Shown: positions 21,074 to 33,375, numbered from the stretch's first letter. The stretch is DNA of 64,000 bases from Tetragonia tetragonoides (GCA_038025085.1 CM076146.1:13933501-13997500), one strand, 5' to 3'. Numbers and translations: made by a program. Notes: generated by a model not told the origin, from the letters alone.

Positions 21074-24000
21074 TAGGTCTGGCAATTCCACCCGCATCCC
21101 CGCTCCACCCGATCCAGATAAATGGGTAAAAACCCAATTAAATGGATTTTTTAGTGGGTGGTAGGTGGATCGGGTGGTGGGTCGGGTGGGATTCGGGTGA
21201 TGATTTTTCACCCGCGAACCCGACCCGCGAATCCACCCACCACCCGTTTAAAATTTTAATATATATATTTTAAAAAAAGAAAAGAAAAAACAAAAATAAA
21301 GCCTAAGTTTATCTCGCCGTTTTCTCAACTCCTCAAACTAAAACCGTGAGTCAAAATCACTTCTACAAGTCCATACTCAGATCTCACTCCACAAGTCACT
21401 CAGTCCCCAGATTCTACAGTTTGCCAGAAGCCCAGAACTCCATCTCGCCGGTAAGCTTCTGGACCTTCTTACTTTCTCTCTCCTCTTACTTTCTCATCTT
21501 GCCCATTTACTTATGTATTGAATTGTAATGGTAGTTCCTCGTTCTTGGACCCGATTTGACGAAATTCCACCGCCAAGTACTTGTGTATCGAACACCGAAG
21601 CTAGTGAAACGAGATTTGGTAATTCTACTCCTCCCTCACATTTTCTCTCTCTCTTTCTTGGTTTTGATTGCTGCCTTGCTGGGATTGATTATTGAATTTT
21701 ACTGAATTTCGTGAGTAGGGCTTTATGGGTTTGAAATTTCTAAATTTTGTGAGTGGTTTATGATATATCTCTTTCTTTCTACTATAATTACATGAGTGGC
21801 TTTCTTTTTCTTTTGATAATGTTTGACAATAAACTGAAAATGTGGTATAGAATGTTGTCTTGGTGGAACATTAGCAACTATCTACCATACAATGAGTGCT
21901 CTGTCAAACTGTGGCAATATTTGCTTGTATTTGGTCTTATTTGGTTGTGGAGAAATTTGATTTGTTTCCAGAATCATGAGCCTTCAACCGAAAGCTTTTG
22001 GTGGGTTAAATCATGTATTGAATTGGTTTTTACTACCAGTTATTAAGTACAGTTCAAATGAACCTCTGATCAAGATCATTTCTACAAAGCTTTTTTTTTT
22101 CTTTTTCTAATCTGTATATCTTAATTGTTTTTTGCTTCTAATATGATCGATTACTTCCACTCCTAATAGCAATTTTGTATTTATTGAAGTGCTATACTAT
22201 AGCTACTAGTGCATTATGATGGGCACTAATGACGATTCTGAGTTTTAATCAACGTCTTCTCGGCCTACTCCTAGTCCCAATATGGCACCTCCTTCACATA
22301 CTTTTACTCCTCCATCTACTGACTTACCTCAATCTATGGATGATCACCAATCTGGTGAAATTCCTAGCTCTACTGATGGACCTTTTTGCAAACCTAGAAA
22401 GCTTACTTCTGGAGTTTGGGTTCATTTTGAAAGGATGAAGGTTAATAATTTGGATAAGGCAAACTGTGTGCATTGTGGTCAATTGATGTCAGCTGCTGCA
22501 AAAAATGGGACTTCGCACCTCAAAGATCATGTAGAACTTAGGTGTCCAAGAAAGAGTTTTAAGATTGATATGCGCCAACAAACGCTGAATTTTAATCGTA
22601 GAGGTGATGGGACAGCCGACGTAGAGAACCATAACTTTAGCCAAGAAAACTCAAGGAAAGAGTTCGCAAACATGGTTATCTTGCGTGAGTACCCATTGTC
22701 TATAGTGGACCATATTGGTTTTAAGAGGTTTGTGGCGAGCTTGAATAGCAATTTCAAGTTAATTAGTTGTAATACTTTAAGGAGTGATATTATGAAGATG
22801 TTTGTATCGGAAAAGGAGACTTTGAAGAGTCGCTTACAAAGACACAATGGGAGAATTGCCATCACTACTGATATGTGGACTGCTTCAAATCAAAAGAAGG
22901 GTTATATGGCTGTAGCCGCTCATTTTATTGATTATGATTGGATTTTGCGCAACAAGACTCGAAGGTAATCTAACTTAAAATAATTTCTTAATGTTCTTAT
23001 GTTTTTTCTGTACATATACTTGCTGGTTTGGGATGTATTTTGTGATGTATGTTGCTGTTTTTTTATGTGATTAAGTTATTTTGGAAATTGTTCTTTGTAG
23101 GTTTGCATATGTGCCTTGCCCTCACACAAATAAATTGACTGTTGACACTGTTGTGGAGTCTTTTAACATGTACAATATGGCTGAAAAAGTCTCTTCTGTT
23201 GTGGTTGATAATTGCTCTACAAATGATGCCATGATCTATAAGTTGAAAGGAAAACTTGATGCACGGTGTCTTATATTACGTGGTAAATTCTTGCATATGA
23301 GGTGTAGTGCACACATAGAGAATTTGGTTGTTCAAGATGGATTGAATGCTATTAAGGGTGCGCTTGATCGGATTCGTGAGTGTGTCCATTTTTGGACAGC
23401 CACACCAAAAAGAATTGAGATTTTTAATGATAAAGCTAGGTCAATAGATATTGATTGTTCTAGAAAGATGGCTGTTGATTGCAAAACAAGGTGGAATTCC
23501 ACTTATTTGATGCTTGAAAGTACTTTTCCATATAGAGGTCTTTACTTTGTTGAAAATTCAATACGACAAACTTAAATTTAATGTTCCTGATGATGAAGAA
23601 TGGGATGAGGCTGAAAAGATTTGTAAGAAGTTGAAAAAGTTTTACAAAGTCAGTGAGGTATTTTCTGGTAGGAAATATCCCACTTCAAATTTGTCCTTTG
23701 TAAAAGTTTGTGAAATCAAATCGGCTTTGAGTGATTGGAAAATCAGTGATGATGTCACTATTGTGAACATGGCAACGAAAATGCTTGAGAAGTTTGACAA
23801 GTATTGGTTAAGTATAAATGAGCTTCTAGCCGTTGCTGTCATGGAAGATGATGATGAGACAAGTGCGACAAGTGAGGTCGTTAATGTGCAATCGGTAATA
23901 TTTTTAAACATATAAAATTCATTTGTTTCTATGTTTTTCCTAATGAATGCAAATATTTTATTTCTTTGCCTTTTTGTTTTTGTTGTTGTTGTAGGACATG

Positions 24001-24571
24001 GATGATGATGAGGATAAGATAGAAATTTGAAGTGATGATTTTTACTTCTCGTTTTGGGTGCTGTTTGGACTTTGAATGTTTAAGAAATAAGATAAGACAT
24101 TTTTGTTGGTTTGCTAGTTTGTAATGTTTTAAATAAAGACTCTGGTACTAAATTTGAGTATTATAGAAGGCATTGTTGCTGTATTCGTTGTAAACTTGTA
24201 ACAATAGACTTTTCATTGTAATGCATCTGTAATACAGGCTTGATAATGGGCTCCTGGAGCATCTCCACTTTTGTATAATATTGCAACTATCAAGCAGATA
24301 CGTTTTGTAAGGCTGCTGGTTGGCTGGCAGCGGCCAATCGGCTCAGATTTTTTTTATTATGTTAATTTATGTCTGGATCTCTGAATTTATTTTTATTTAT
24401 TAATTTTACCCGTTTACCACCCGATCTACCCGTTCACCCGCGGATGATGGGTGGACTGGAAGCGGGTGGAGCTTTTCATGGGTGATGGATGGATGGGTGG
24501 AGCTCAAATATTAAATGGGTGGATGCGGGTGATGCTCCTTCCGACCCGAACCCGACCCATTGCCAGGCCTA
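21074..24571 (+). mobile_element. hAT-superfamily DNA transposon inside the PMD gene
   Basis: Terminal inverted repeats TAGGTCTGGCAA (left) and TTGCCAGGCCTA (right) bound a 3.5-kb element. Both subterminal regions (21090-21250 and 24405-24560) are packed with CGGGTGG/CCACCCG words in both orientations, as expected for transposase-binding clusters. I could not find a matching 8-bp target duplication, so the exact ends are approximate. It encodes a defective transposase. Confidence 0.85.
22216..24030 (+). pseudogene. hAT transposase with BED zinc finger, defective
   Basis: Exon 1 (22216-22964) has a BED finger (CVHCGQL, then HLKDHVELRC) and the start of the catalytic fold (ITTDMWTASNQKKGYMAVAAHF). 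Exon 2 (23101-23894) has HMRCSAHIENLVV and TRWNSTYLMLE. Exon 3 (23995-24030) is acidic and ends in TGA. The splice sites join in phase. Damage: TAA at 22246-22248 ten codons after the first ATG (though a later ATG at 22282 is in frame), a one-base frameshift near 23531, and no C-terminal hATC dimerisation domain. The element is non-autonomous. Confidence 0.85.
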
Positions 24572-25502
24572 CTCGCAGCTGGCAAATGTTGGGGTCCCAC
24601 AGAGGTAGAAGACCGCGACATCTGCATACAATCAAGACTAAATGTTAAACTAAGCACCCCACTTAGCTAAAGAAAAAGATAAAAGTGTACTTACACTAGC
24701 AGTCCCAGACCGGGAACTCTTCCCTCTGTCCATCATCCGGCTATATCCTTTCTTCAGCAAGTGGATGAGCTTGAAGACTTGAGAAGTTACAAAAGATAGA
24801 TTCAGCATTCAAAAGCAACACAAGAAAAGCAAGAAGGGATAAACACTTACCCCCGCACAACCATCAAGCAAAGGTAGCCCCTCCACTGCCTCTCTGTCAG
24901 CAATATGTAGAGGAAGCTCCTCTACTATACGGCCCCCACTCTCACCAATGTACCTCACCTCATTACTCGGCAAAGTCACACTAGGGGGCTAGCCACGAGG
25001 CACTCTAGAATGACACCTCCTAGGACCCCGAAGAACCAAATAATCCGCCTACATGACACAAAAGTCAGTACATTACACATATAGCTGAAAAGGCACAAAT
25101 AAAGATCTTACCTCAGAAGTAAGGTCCAACATCAGACGACCCAAGCAATAGGCCAGATACACAGCTGTACGGTCCAAGCCAGCAACCTCCGGCTCAACAA
25201 AATGCATGGCCGCCGCTCCACGAGTCACGACCCCCAAATCATCTAAGCTCAGACTGCGCAGGTAGAACATGGTCATAGGGGGGTCCTCCGGAACCAAAGG
25301 ACCACCCAAGGCAGGATAGACCAGTCGAGTCAAGCGGTCCCCCAGGTACCATACAAAGCCAAACGGCCCATCAAACACCACCCGCAAAGAAGATACTCTG
25401 AAAGACTTAGTGGTAATATGGGCCGGGACCCTAAAAATACCGTCAAAAGCGGTCCACGACACCTGCAGATTACAAGAGCAAAGTTCACTCACATAAAATG
25501 AA

Positions 25503-25505
<3 letters not shown>

Positions 25506-25586
<81 letters not shown>
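25506..25586. repeat. (AT)n microsatellite in PMD intron
   Basis: About 40 AT dinucleotides followed by a short AC run, between the exons ending at 25621 and starting at 25465 (minus strand). Apparent Tyr-Ile frames across it are artefacts. Confidence 0.95.
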
Positions 25587-25593
<7 letters not shown>

Positions 25594-27216
25594 CAGCAAG
25601 TCGAAGGTAACATACCTCGGACACGGCATGCCTCTCGAAGGTGGCCCGAAAGTCCTCCAAAGAGGAAATGGGTGCTTATCCCTACCGACCCACCGTGAAC
25701 CTACTGGGAACATCCTCAAACCAGGACGGTGAGGATCAAAAGTTTGAAAATACTCAAAGAACCACAGCTGTCATACAAGCAAGAACAGTCAGATACAGCT
25801 CTCCTACAAAGTATGCATATGCAAAGAAAAAAAAACATATATGCCTACCTCCAGTATCCTCCACGGGCCAGAGATAGACACCCTTCGACTCGTCGACTTA
25901 GGCCTGCAAGCCTCACGCCAACACCTCACCAAAGAACCATACGCAGGAGCACCAAAGTTGTACTCATGTAATTTAGACAGGTCGTCTAAACATGTCAAGA
26001 AGTCGACCTGACACACACCCTTCTTCTGGGCAAAGATGGTCGCCCCCAACAGGTAAGCCAAGAAAATACGAGCCCTCTGCTCCTCGGTAAGCCCCTGCTC
26101 CGCTAAGGCTCCCCATAACCTCGGCAAGGAAACTCAGTCCTCCCTAAATTAGTCAGATACAGGACCGTATAGCTCGAGCAACCTATCAGCTTGTCGGTGA
26201 TAACTCGCGTCATACTGTATACGACGCCCTCTAAAGGACAAGCCTGTCAGCACAGCAAACTGATAGGGGGTAGGAATCATCTCCCCCGCAGGTGTGTGGA
26301 AAGTGTTCGTGGTATTCCAGAACCTCTTCAATAACCCCTGGGAAACTATCCTAGTATCCCCCAGAATGACAAGCCGGCCTAACTGACAGAAAGTGCTCAA
26401 AGCCCGAAGCCTGGACTATCCCCCTAGCCCCCTTAGTAAATGTGTCTAACATCATGGCCCAGTGAGAAGTGGACCCATGAGCCTGTGGCTGAACACCAAC
26501 ACCCTAGCCGACAAATAAAATATTCTCAACACCCCATATACTACTAATACGGCCCAAATAATTTCACACAAATAACATACAGCTGACCACCAATCCAGTA
26601 CAAATCCCAATTTGTTCATGTGTCGAAGCACTAACAGTTAACAGTAAAAAAAATAATAAACTGAACAGAACAAAGAAAAAAGAAGAAGTCAGAAACATAC
26701 CAATTGAGGGTTACACATATAACTCTGCCTCTCCAGCAGCAGAACGCTCCGATCCCAAACCACATCCGGGCGCCAATCCACACGTATGAACGGATCCTGA
26801 TACCAATTTGCCCCATCTGCATGCCGAGGGAGGGGTGTCCTAGAAGATGGAAACCCAGTGCAAAAGAGGTCCCGGTTTTTCCCTCCTCACCCAAGGGACG
26901 CTTCATTCCCTTTGTCTTTGGGAGCCATTGAAGAAGAATTGAAGTTTTCTCTCTCTACAAGTGGAAATTTCAAGTTTCAGATTCGAAAGAAGCAAGTACT
27001 CATTCAATAATGCAACCCAAAATTCAGCAACTAGGCGGAAAAATAAACAAGTTCAAGACAAAAAGCAAGGAATTTGGTCAAGAATCGACTTGCCTTGAAG
27101 AAGTTGAAGAACAAGTGAAGCTTTCGACAATGGCGGAAGCTCTCGGCCGAGAAGACTAACAATGAAGCAAAAACACGAAAAATTTCGTGACAAAACAATT
27201 TGGCCTGCTCAAAGTG

Positions 27217-27254
27217 AGCGCCGCTAGCGGTGCTGGCTTAGGCCGCTAGCGGCC
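27217..27254 (-). promoter_or_regulatory. GC palindromes upstream of the B2 PMD gene
   Basis: AGCGCCGCTAGCGGTGCT (27217-27234) is followed by the perfect 14-bp palindrome GGCCGCTAGCGGCC (27241-27254), about 290 bases before the PMD start codon at 26930. I see no clear TATA box between them. The CGAAATTTTTCG hairpin at 27178-27189 is also nearby. Confidence 0.6.
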
Positions 27255-27534
27255 CTGAGTGGCCTGCACGCGCGGGCCCCCCTGATGTCCCACGACTTCG
27301 TTTCCAGCCCAAAAATCATTATTTCAGTTCGTTCGCGGCGAAGACCAGTGCTGAGCGCGCGGGAGCAAGTCCCTTTGGCCTACCAATTCAAAATTCAACA
27401 GTTGGTCCATCTTACAGTACCAAGTATTATCAGGTAAAACTAACCCAATTGTTTTGCAGGTCCCAAATACACAAGGACATGTATGCCCCAATAATATTAA
27501 TCACCCGGAGTGGTCAAATTGTTTTAAGAAGCCC

Positions 27535-28050
27535 AGTGGATCCTCTGGCACTATCCCATTATTTTAGGTCAACCTGTTTCCTAAGTTATTTTTTGTTGGG
27601 ACAGCCAGTGTCCATTATTATTTTTAGGACAGCCAGTTTCATAAATTATTATTGGGACAACCAGTGTTCATTATTTTTTTAGGACAACCGGTTTCCTAAA
27701 TTATTGTTGGGACAGCTAGTGTCCATTTTTTTTTAGGATAGCCAGTTTCCTAAATTATTTTGGGGGATAGCCAGTGTCCATTATTTTTCTAGGACAGCCG
27801 ATTTCCTAAATTGTATTGGGACTTCCAGTATCTATTATTTGTTTTTAGGACAGCCAGTTTCCTAAATATTATTTTGGGGGACAACCAGTGTCCATTTTTA
27901 TAGGACAGCCAGTTTCCTAAATTGTGTTAGGACAGCCAGTTTCCGGACTTATTATGAGGACAACCAGTTTCCTGAATTATATTAGGACAGCCAGTTTTCT
28001 AAATTTGTTTTAACAGCCAGTGTTCATTTTATAGGATAGCCGGTATCCAC
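27535..28050 (+). repeat. Tandem repeat array in the B2 3' region, alternating half-units
   Basis: Roughly 18 short units of RGGACAGCCAGT alternate between TTTCCTAAATTATT and GTCCATTATTTTT continuations, giving a dimer period near 57 bases that becomes irregular at the right side. It occupies the same slot as the unrelated 64-bp array of B1. Confidence 0.85.
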
Positions 28051-28164
28051 CAAATGTGTCAGTCAATGATCACTTGTGTGATTATACTGTCCTTTGTTTT
28101 TTATATGTTTCAGTCAATGATTGCTTAAACTGTTGCATATAAACTGTTCATATGTTTTTCACCA

Positions 28165-28445
28165 TTTCACAACCGTCATTTTGATCGCGCTCTCTCATGG
28201 ACCTTTTCGTTTCTCGTGCAGGGACGGAAACTCGGTATCCGCCGAGCGATGCTTAGTCACTGTTTGCTTAGAATGAAGCATTTATACTATTCACCCTCAC
28301 TAGTGTTTTTACCATTTTGTAGCCATTATTTTGATCGCGCTGTCCCGTCGACTTTTTTTGTTTCTCGTGTAGGGACGGAATCTCGGCACCCGCCGAGCAG
28401 TGTTTAGTTATTGTCTGCTGAAGCACTCTGCGTCGATCATTCTCA
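28165..28445 (+). repeat. Two-unit duplication, about 151 bp, B2 3' region
   Basis: GGGACGGAA recurs at 28221 and 28372 inside longer near-copies that include TTTGATCGCGCT and CCGCCGAGC segments. It is homologous to the B1 pair at 7022-7283. Confidence 0.8.
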
Positions 28446-28709
28446 AAGTGTTACTAACCTTTTCATGTACTTTGAATACAAGTCCCCTACAGACATTTAG
28501 ACCATCCCAAGCGATGTTTGTCCTGCTAACCATCACCTTTATTTTTTTTGTGTTCACAGAGATGAAATCTTAGCACGCTACGAGCATGTTCTAACTCAGG
28601 TTTCCCTTCATATGCATACATACTGTACACTCTCACACACCATGTGTACATCAGCATCCTGCATGTCGCCGTCGGAATACTTTGATCTTTGCTTTTATTC
28701 AAGCTCGAT

Positions 28710-28724
28710 CAAAGTGGGGGCTTC
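28710..28724 (+). other. Polypurine tract of B2
   Basis: CAAAGTGGGGGCTTC directly precedes the TGTAGACGCC start of the 3' LTR. Confidence 0.85.
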
Positions 28725-30007
28725 TGTAGACGCCAAAAAAGCGTCTTCAGATTTCCCGCAAAATCCCGATGATAAAAGGAGTAATTTTTAAACTTGAATA
28801 CTATTTTTGCTTTGATAGGTAAAATAAGGTCTCAGGTTTTTCCTCGATCACTCATTCATTCTGATCCCATTCAAAAGCCCCATTCAAGAGCTTTCGACCG
28901 ACACCTTTCGTGTCTTCTTCTGACTCCCGATCTCCAAGTTGCGAATCGGGGGTAAAATCGTCTTTTACCACAGAAGGGTAAAACGGTGTTTCACATTTTC
29001 GGAATACTAAAATTTCTTCGAAAATTAAAATTGACTGGATGTCGTCATATGACGACATCCAGCTGGCAAGCTCACAGCCGTCAGCGGCGCTGGGATAACA
29101 GCTACCGGCGCTAGCGGAGCTCGCTAGGTCTCCAGGCCCGAGTTTTTTTAAGCCCAAAATCTGAATTCCGGCTTCCCTTCACCCGTCCAACCCTACTCCT
29201 TCGCCTATAAATATGATCCTCCTTCCTCAGTTCAAATCACACAGTCTACAGTTGACACCCTCTATTCTCAGGAGTATAAACACTCAGCTTCCCCCTCTTT
29301 CTTCCACATTTGAGATCTTGTCTTTACTAGTTTTGCTAAATAGCCTACAGTTCAGGTACTAACTATTGAGGGCTCAAATTAAATTAATTGATTAATTATT
29401 TATTTTTTAGTAGTCAAAATGTAGATATCATGGTAATCATGTCTTTTATTGCTTTCTAAATACTGTCTTTCAATTATGTAAATAAGCATGTCTAGTTGTT
29501 GTAATACTCAACTTGCCAATCGAATGCATGTCTAAACGAGGGTTAAAAATAAATGTTGTGATGCTTGTGATGAACCAATTAATAGTCTAAGTCTAGGTTG
29601 TTAGTCCAGTTTTGCATGAGAATTATGTCTTTAAATTATTAAGCAAACTTGAGTTAGTAGAGGCTGTCATAAAACGGGCGAGTTGGGTGCCTAACACCTT
29701 CCCACCTCGTACCTTCGCCCCCGAACCCTTTATTCTTGGGTACTCATATGTTCTATATGAGCGGGAGTCTTTCTAAAAATATGATCAGTTCACTTATCGC
29801 GCTATTGGGTTGTCTCTTCGAAATGTCCCTTTGATAAAACGCCGATAGCAGATTTGTGACCTCTTACATGATTTTTATTCAATTCAAGTCTTTACAAAAT
29901 CTTTTCTAACTCGATGGTCCCTTGAACTTATCTAAACCCCCAGCTTACAAATTTTCTATAAGGACGTACTCCGTGGACATAGATGGAGAAAATCCCGGGT
30001 CCTTACA
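28725..30007 (+). repeat. 3' LTR of B2 (1283 bp)
   Basis: It begins TGTAGACGCC and ends GGGTCCTTACA, the same ends as the B1 LTRs. It contains TATAAATA at 29206-29213, GC palindrome units at 29078-29125, a 26-bp palindrome at 29036-29061, and the conserved block at 29675-29713. No partner LTR is present in the window. Confidence 0.92.
29036..29213 (+). promoter_or_regulatory. LTR promoter of B2: palindromes plus TATA
   Basis: A perfect 26-bp palindrome centred on CATATG (29036-29061, half-site TGGATGTCGTCAT) is followed by CCGTCAGCGGCGCTGG and CTACCGGCGCTAGCGGAGCT (29078-29120) and then TATAAATA (29206-29213). Confidence 0.65.
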
Positions 30008-30832
30008 GAGGCGTACACAAATTGAACGAACTACGCTGGCCTGATTCCACACTGGATACGTAGGTAACCCTTTTAAGGGGCCCGACCAAAATCAATCCAA
30101 AATTCTATTCAACTCATTCAAAAAAGGACAATCTTTATTCAAACTGAACAAACAAGCTTACATTGCATAAATTGAACTTCCTAAGGTTAAAAAAAAAGTG
30201 CAACTAATGAGGGTTTAAGCTAAACAAACTCCTACTACTTTTTTTTTAAAAAACTAGACTTGCTTTCTAAAGAAAAATACTTTAATCCTTCTTCCCTTTA
30301 GAAGGATTCGTTGAAGAGTTCTTCTTTGAAGGACCTTGGATTTAGGACGACCTATGATCGCTTCCTTGAGCTGGGGGCTTGCCTCTTTTAAAAACATGAT
30401 AGTCTTTTTGATAAGGCCCTTCCTTTCTTTTCTTGCTTTCTGTTCCTGAGTCATACCTAGGTACTAGCTGGTTCCACTCCTCATGACGAAGGGCTCGCCT
30501 TGCTTCCCCATCACTGCAAGAAAGCCCCGTTAAGTAAGTCTCAGAAACTTGAGTTGGGGCAATCATTCAGGGTATTGTCCAACGATCCCTGCCATGCCAA
30601 TATGCGCTCCAGCTTTGAGCAAATTCAGTTGTCCAGGCTATGGTAGGTTGCCTCATAGCCTCCTCACGAGGGATAACCTGCTTTAACCCATATTGGCTCA
30701 TGACCCTTGAAGGAAAGAAAAATATACTCCTGTACAAACTCACTATCCTAGTGTAGGGGATAGTTTTGCAGCAGGCAACCAAAAAAGTCAAACCCCACCA
30801 AGGAACATACCAACGGATAATAGATCCATTAA
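30008..30832 (+). mobile_element. Fragment of another B-type element (B5)
   Basis: The piece contains the conserved block (30028-30064, GAACTACGCTGGCC start) and the 3' end of an antisense DUF7745 gene, in the order expected after pol in a plus-strand B element. It is bounded by the B2 LTR on the left and a truncated LTR on the right, so it is probably the host sequence B2 inserted into, later truncated. Confidence 0.65.
30254..30832 (-). pseudogene. DUF7745-like protein, C-terminal fragment (antisense cargo of B5)
   Basis: The minus-strand frame carries WYVPWWG, TIPYTRIVSLYRSIFFFPSRV and QYGLKQVIP, matching WFVPWWR, VPFTRIIGLYTLTFFLP and QYGLRQRIP in the A2 copy at 44570-44730. A Trp-rich segment (TEFAQSWSAYWHGRDRW) and a basic Lys-rich tail follow. 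A stop at 30567 and a frame change interrupt it. The N-terminal part has been replaced by LTR sequence at 30833. Confidence 0.78.
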
Positions 30833-32116
30833 TAGGCACCCAACTCGCCCGTTTTATAACGGCCTCTACTAACTCAAGTATGCATAATAATTTAAAGGCA
30901 TGATTCCCACACAAACCAGATTAACAACCTAGATTTGACTATTAATTGGTTCACCACAAGCATCACGAAATTTATTATTGACCCTTAGTTAGACATGCGT
31001 TCGATTGACAAGTTGAGCATTACAACAGCTAGACATGTTTATTTACAGAATTGAAAGACAATATTTAGGAAGCAATAAAGAGCATGATTTGCATGATACC
31101 TACATTTTGACTACAAGAAAATAAACAGTTAAGCAATTAATTTAATTTGAGCCCTCAAGAGTTTAGTACCTGAACTGTAGGCTATTTAACAAATGAATAG
31201 TAAAAATAGATCTCAAGTAAAGAAAGAGGGGGAAGCTCGGGAGTACTCAACCGAGAATAGAATTATTTATGGAAGAAAGAGGGAGAAGCTCAGGAATACT
31301 CAACTGAGAATAGAGGTTGTCAACTGTAGACTGTGTGTTTTTGAACTGAAGGGGGAAGATTGTATGTATAGGGGACGAAGTAGGGTTGCATGGCTGAAAA
31401 GATAGGCCGGAACTGAAGAAATCGGGTGAAACAGTTGTCGCCAGCTGGCTCAGCAGGAGCCGCTAGCGGTGCTGGAAATTCATCCAGAGCCGTTGACAGC
31501 TCTCGCCAGAGCTGCTGGCGGCCCCGGACTGGTAGCTGGATGTCGTCATCAACTTTGTCGGGCCATATCTCACTCGTTTCCGCTCCAAATTGGATGATTC
31601 AAGATGCTTTGTAAATCTTATTGAGTCTAGTTTCAAATGGCATTGGTTTGAGGCCCAAATATTTCAGGGATCTCGAGATATACCCAAAAGAGTAAGGAGC
31701 GATCAGTTTTGGAGCACGCATCAATGTTGGGCTCGTAACTCCTTGGTTAAAAATGTGGTGTGGGCTCATGATATGTTATTGGAAAGTTCTTTGAATAAGG
31801 AATCCAGAAATATAAGGCTTGCAAATTAAATCAACCGAATGAACTCCCAAATTGGGCTGAAATCACGGTCTACAGTATTCGGCTACATCTGTTTTGACCC
31901 TTAACTTCGTTTGACCATAACTCTTAGGTGCGGAATCGTATTTTGACACGGAAGGAAGCAATGAAAAGCTCTTGAAAGGGGCTTTTAAATGAAGTGGAAA
32001 TGGAAGAAACTTGAGATCTCATTTACTTCACAAAGCATTAGCACACAGGTACATAAATTACTCATTTCATCATCGAGCATTTGGGAACATCTGACGACAC
32101 TTTTTTGGCGTCTACA
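30833..32116 (-). repeat. Truncated B-family LTR
   Basis: It is homologous to the B1 5' LTR from the TAGGCACCCAACTCG block to its U3 end (GGCGTCTACA at 32116). The U5 side, about 300 bp, is missing. It carries a TATA-like TATACATA on the minus strand (about 31373-31380) and palindrome units such as AGCCGCTAGCGGTGCT (31458-31473) with degenerate partners to 31540. It is either a broken solo LTR or the stump of a deleted element. Confidence 0.85.
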
Positions 32117-33375
32117 GGTACTAGTTGTAGGATTAACTTGTCTTGCCATTTCTGTTACAAGAACAAAAACTTTTCAATAATCACCAAATTTCTAAGCAAA
32201 GTTAACCAATTATCCACGGAAATACTACTCATGTTATTTCGCATATCAAATTGCAGAACTTTATAGATCATAAAGTATTACTCCGGTCAGTAAGAAAACA
32301 TGCACTTTATCGGTAAGAAAACATGCACTGTATCACAAACTGGTAATACATAACCAACAATAAAAACTGTGAAAACTATTCGCCGATCAAAGAGCAATAT
32401 TTACAGAACTGTGAAACGACAACCCAATCAATTAATTTGGTAAAGTAACTTATAACTTTACCACTCATAATCCCAAAACTACAATAAAATAATGCCACTA
32501 TTATGAAGTTTGGAATAATTAACTCATCTAACTTCAAACAAAATAAACGAAAAGCACTGTACCTTATTTACAGGGGTTATTCTATCAGTGCATAGCCGCA
32601 TCAAAGGAAGATGATCAGAACTTTAATAGCATCAGGTCACCATATACATCACTTAAATTGGCTATCATGATATCACATGATAAACACTATTAAAAATTTA
32701 CCAAATTCATGTATGTACCAGCACTAAAAAATTTCCAAAATCAATATACTGCCGCACATGAGCACATAACATGACATCACTCACACTAATGAGACAAACC
32801 AAATTCTTCAGTTTGCAACAGCCCGATGAGCAATTAAACGGCAACCGATCACATAAAATTCTACTCAACCATCAAAGATTGACAAACATCATGCGATTAA
32901 ATATTTAGTATCAAAATCACTCGCCAACATATAAGCATCAATGGATTAAGTATATACGAATCTAAAAGCCAGATTAGATCATACGAACTCAATGCCCATC
33001 GCAAAACAAATACGTCTTAAGATTGTTATATCTAGGGTATATCAAATATGTAGATTCGTATGAAAATAAATTAGATTATAAAAAACCTGATTGAAGAACC
33101 AATGTTAATCTGAGCCCAACTAATTTAGTTGTCTCCTTAAAACGTATTTGCTCCCTAGTGGTGCCCAAGATGTTAAGCAAACGCCTACCCGCATAGAACG
33201 GATGCGTATTTTATAGAAGCGGCACTTCAATCCATCAAAGCTTCATCGAATACAACCATGTCAATACTCAGAGATTTTGTAAAGGGAAGAGAGAAAATTT
33301 TGTTCTTAAAACAACGTTCTTTTTCAACAAAGCCTTTTGTTATTTATACTGCCTGGGAAAGGAGAAATTTTTGCA
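32117..33375. other. AT-rich sequence, no feature recognised
   Basis: There is no convincing coding frame, RNA gene or transposon end. Short duplicated words occur near 32290-32330 (AAGAAAACATGCACT twice). A TATTTTATAG motif is near 33211. Confidence 0.6.

Larger units (their letters stand above)
20629..26931 (-). pseudogene. Multi-exon plant mobile domain (PMD) gene, antisense cargo of B2, disrupted by a hAT
   Basis: At least seven exons can be followed on the minus strand: start at 26930 (MAPKDK) with NWYQDPFIRVDWRP to about 26702; PMD core 26450-25866 (NTTNTFHTPAGEMIPTPYQFAVLTGL, then AYLLGATIF); LWFFEYFQTF at 25771-25621; FGFVWYLGDRL and FYLRSLSL at 25465-25113; then shorter exons to 24590, and a Pro-rich C terminus at 21066-20629 beyond the hAT. 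Splice sites are mostly GT/AG. A frameshift follows codon 13, and stops lie after PVSD (about 26149) and PRG (about 24990). PMD proteins MAIN/MAIL1 act in plant silencing, and PMDs also occur in transposons. Confidence 0.82.
17272..30007 (+). mobile_element. Tat/Ogre-like retrotransposon B2, 5' truncated, with antisense cargo
   Basis: This is a plus-strand element lacking its 5' LTR and primer site. It retains the leader (from 17272), gag, an integrase remnant, an antisense DUF7745 fragment, an antisense PMD gene carrying a hAT transposon, tandem repeats, polypurine tract and 3' LTR (28725-30007). Protease, RT and RNase H are missing between about 18600 and 18990. The order matches A2 exactly once deletions and the hAT are allowed for. 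I infer a single element because all parts are collinear with A2. Confidence 0.8.

Noticed and set aside
25489..25719. Tyr-Ile repeat proteins on both strands
   Set aside because: They are translations of the (AT)n microsatellite; the surrounding exons splice around it.
30254..30914. Treating the minus-strand frame starting MCGNHAFKLL as one protein
   Set aside because: Its first 27 residues translate LTR sequence. Only the part after the junction at 30832 is DUF7745-like.
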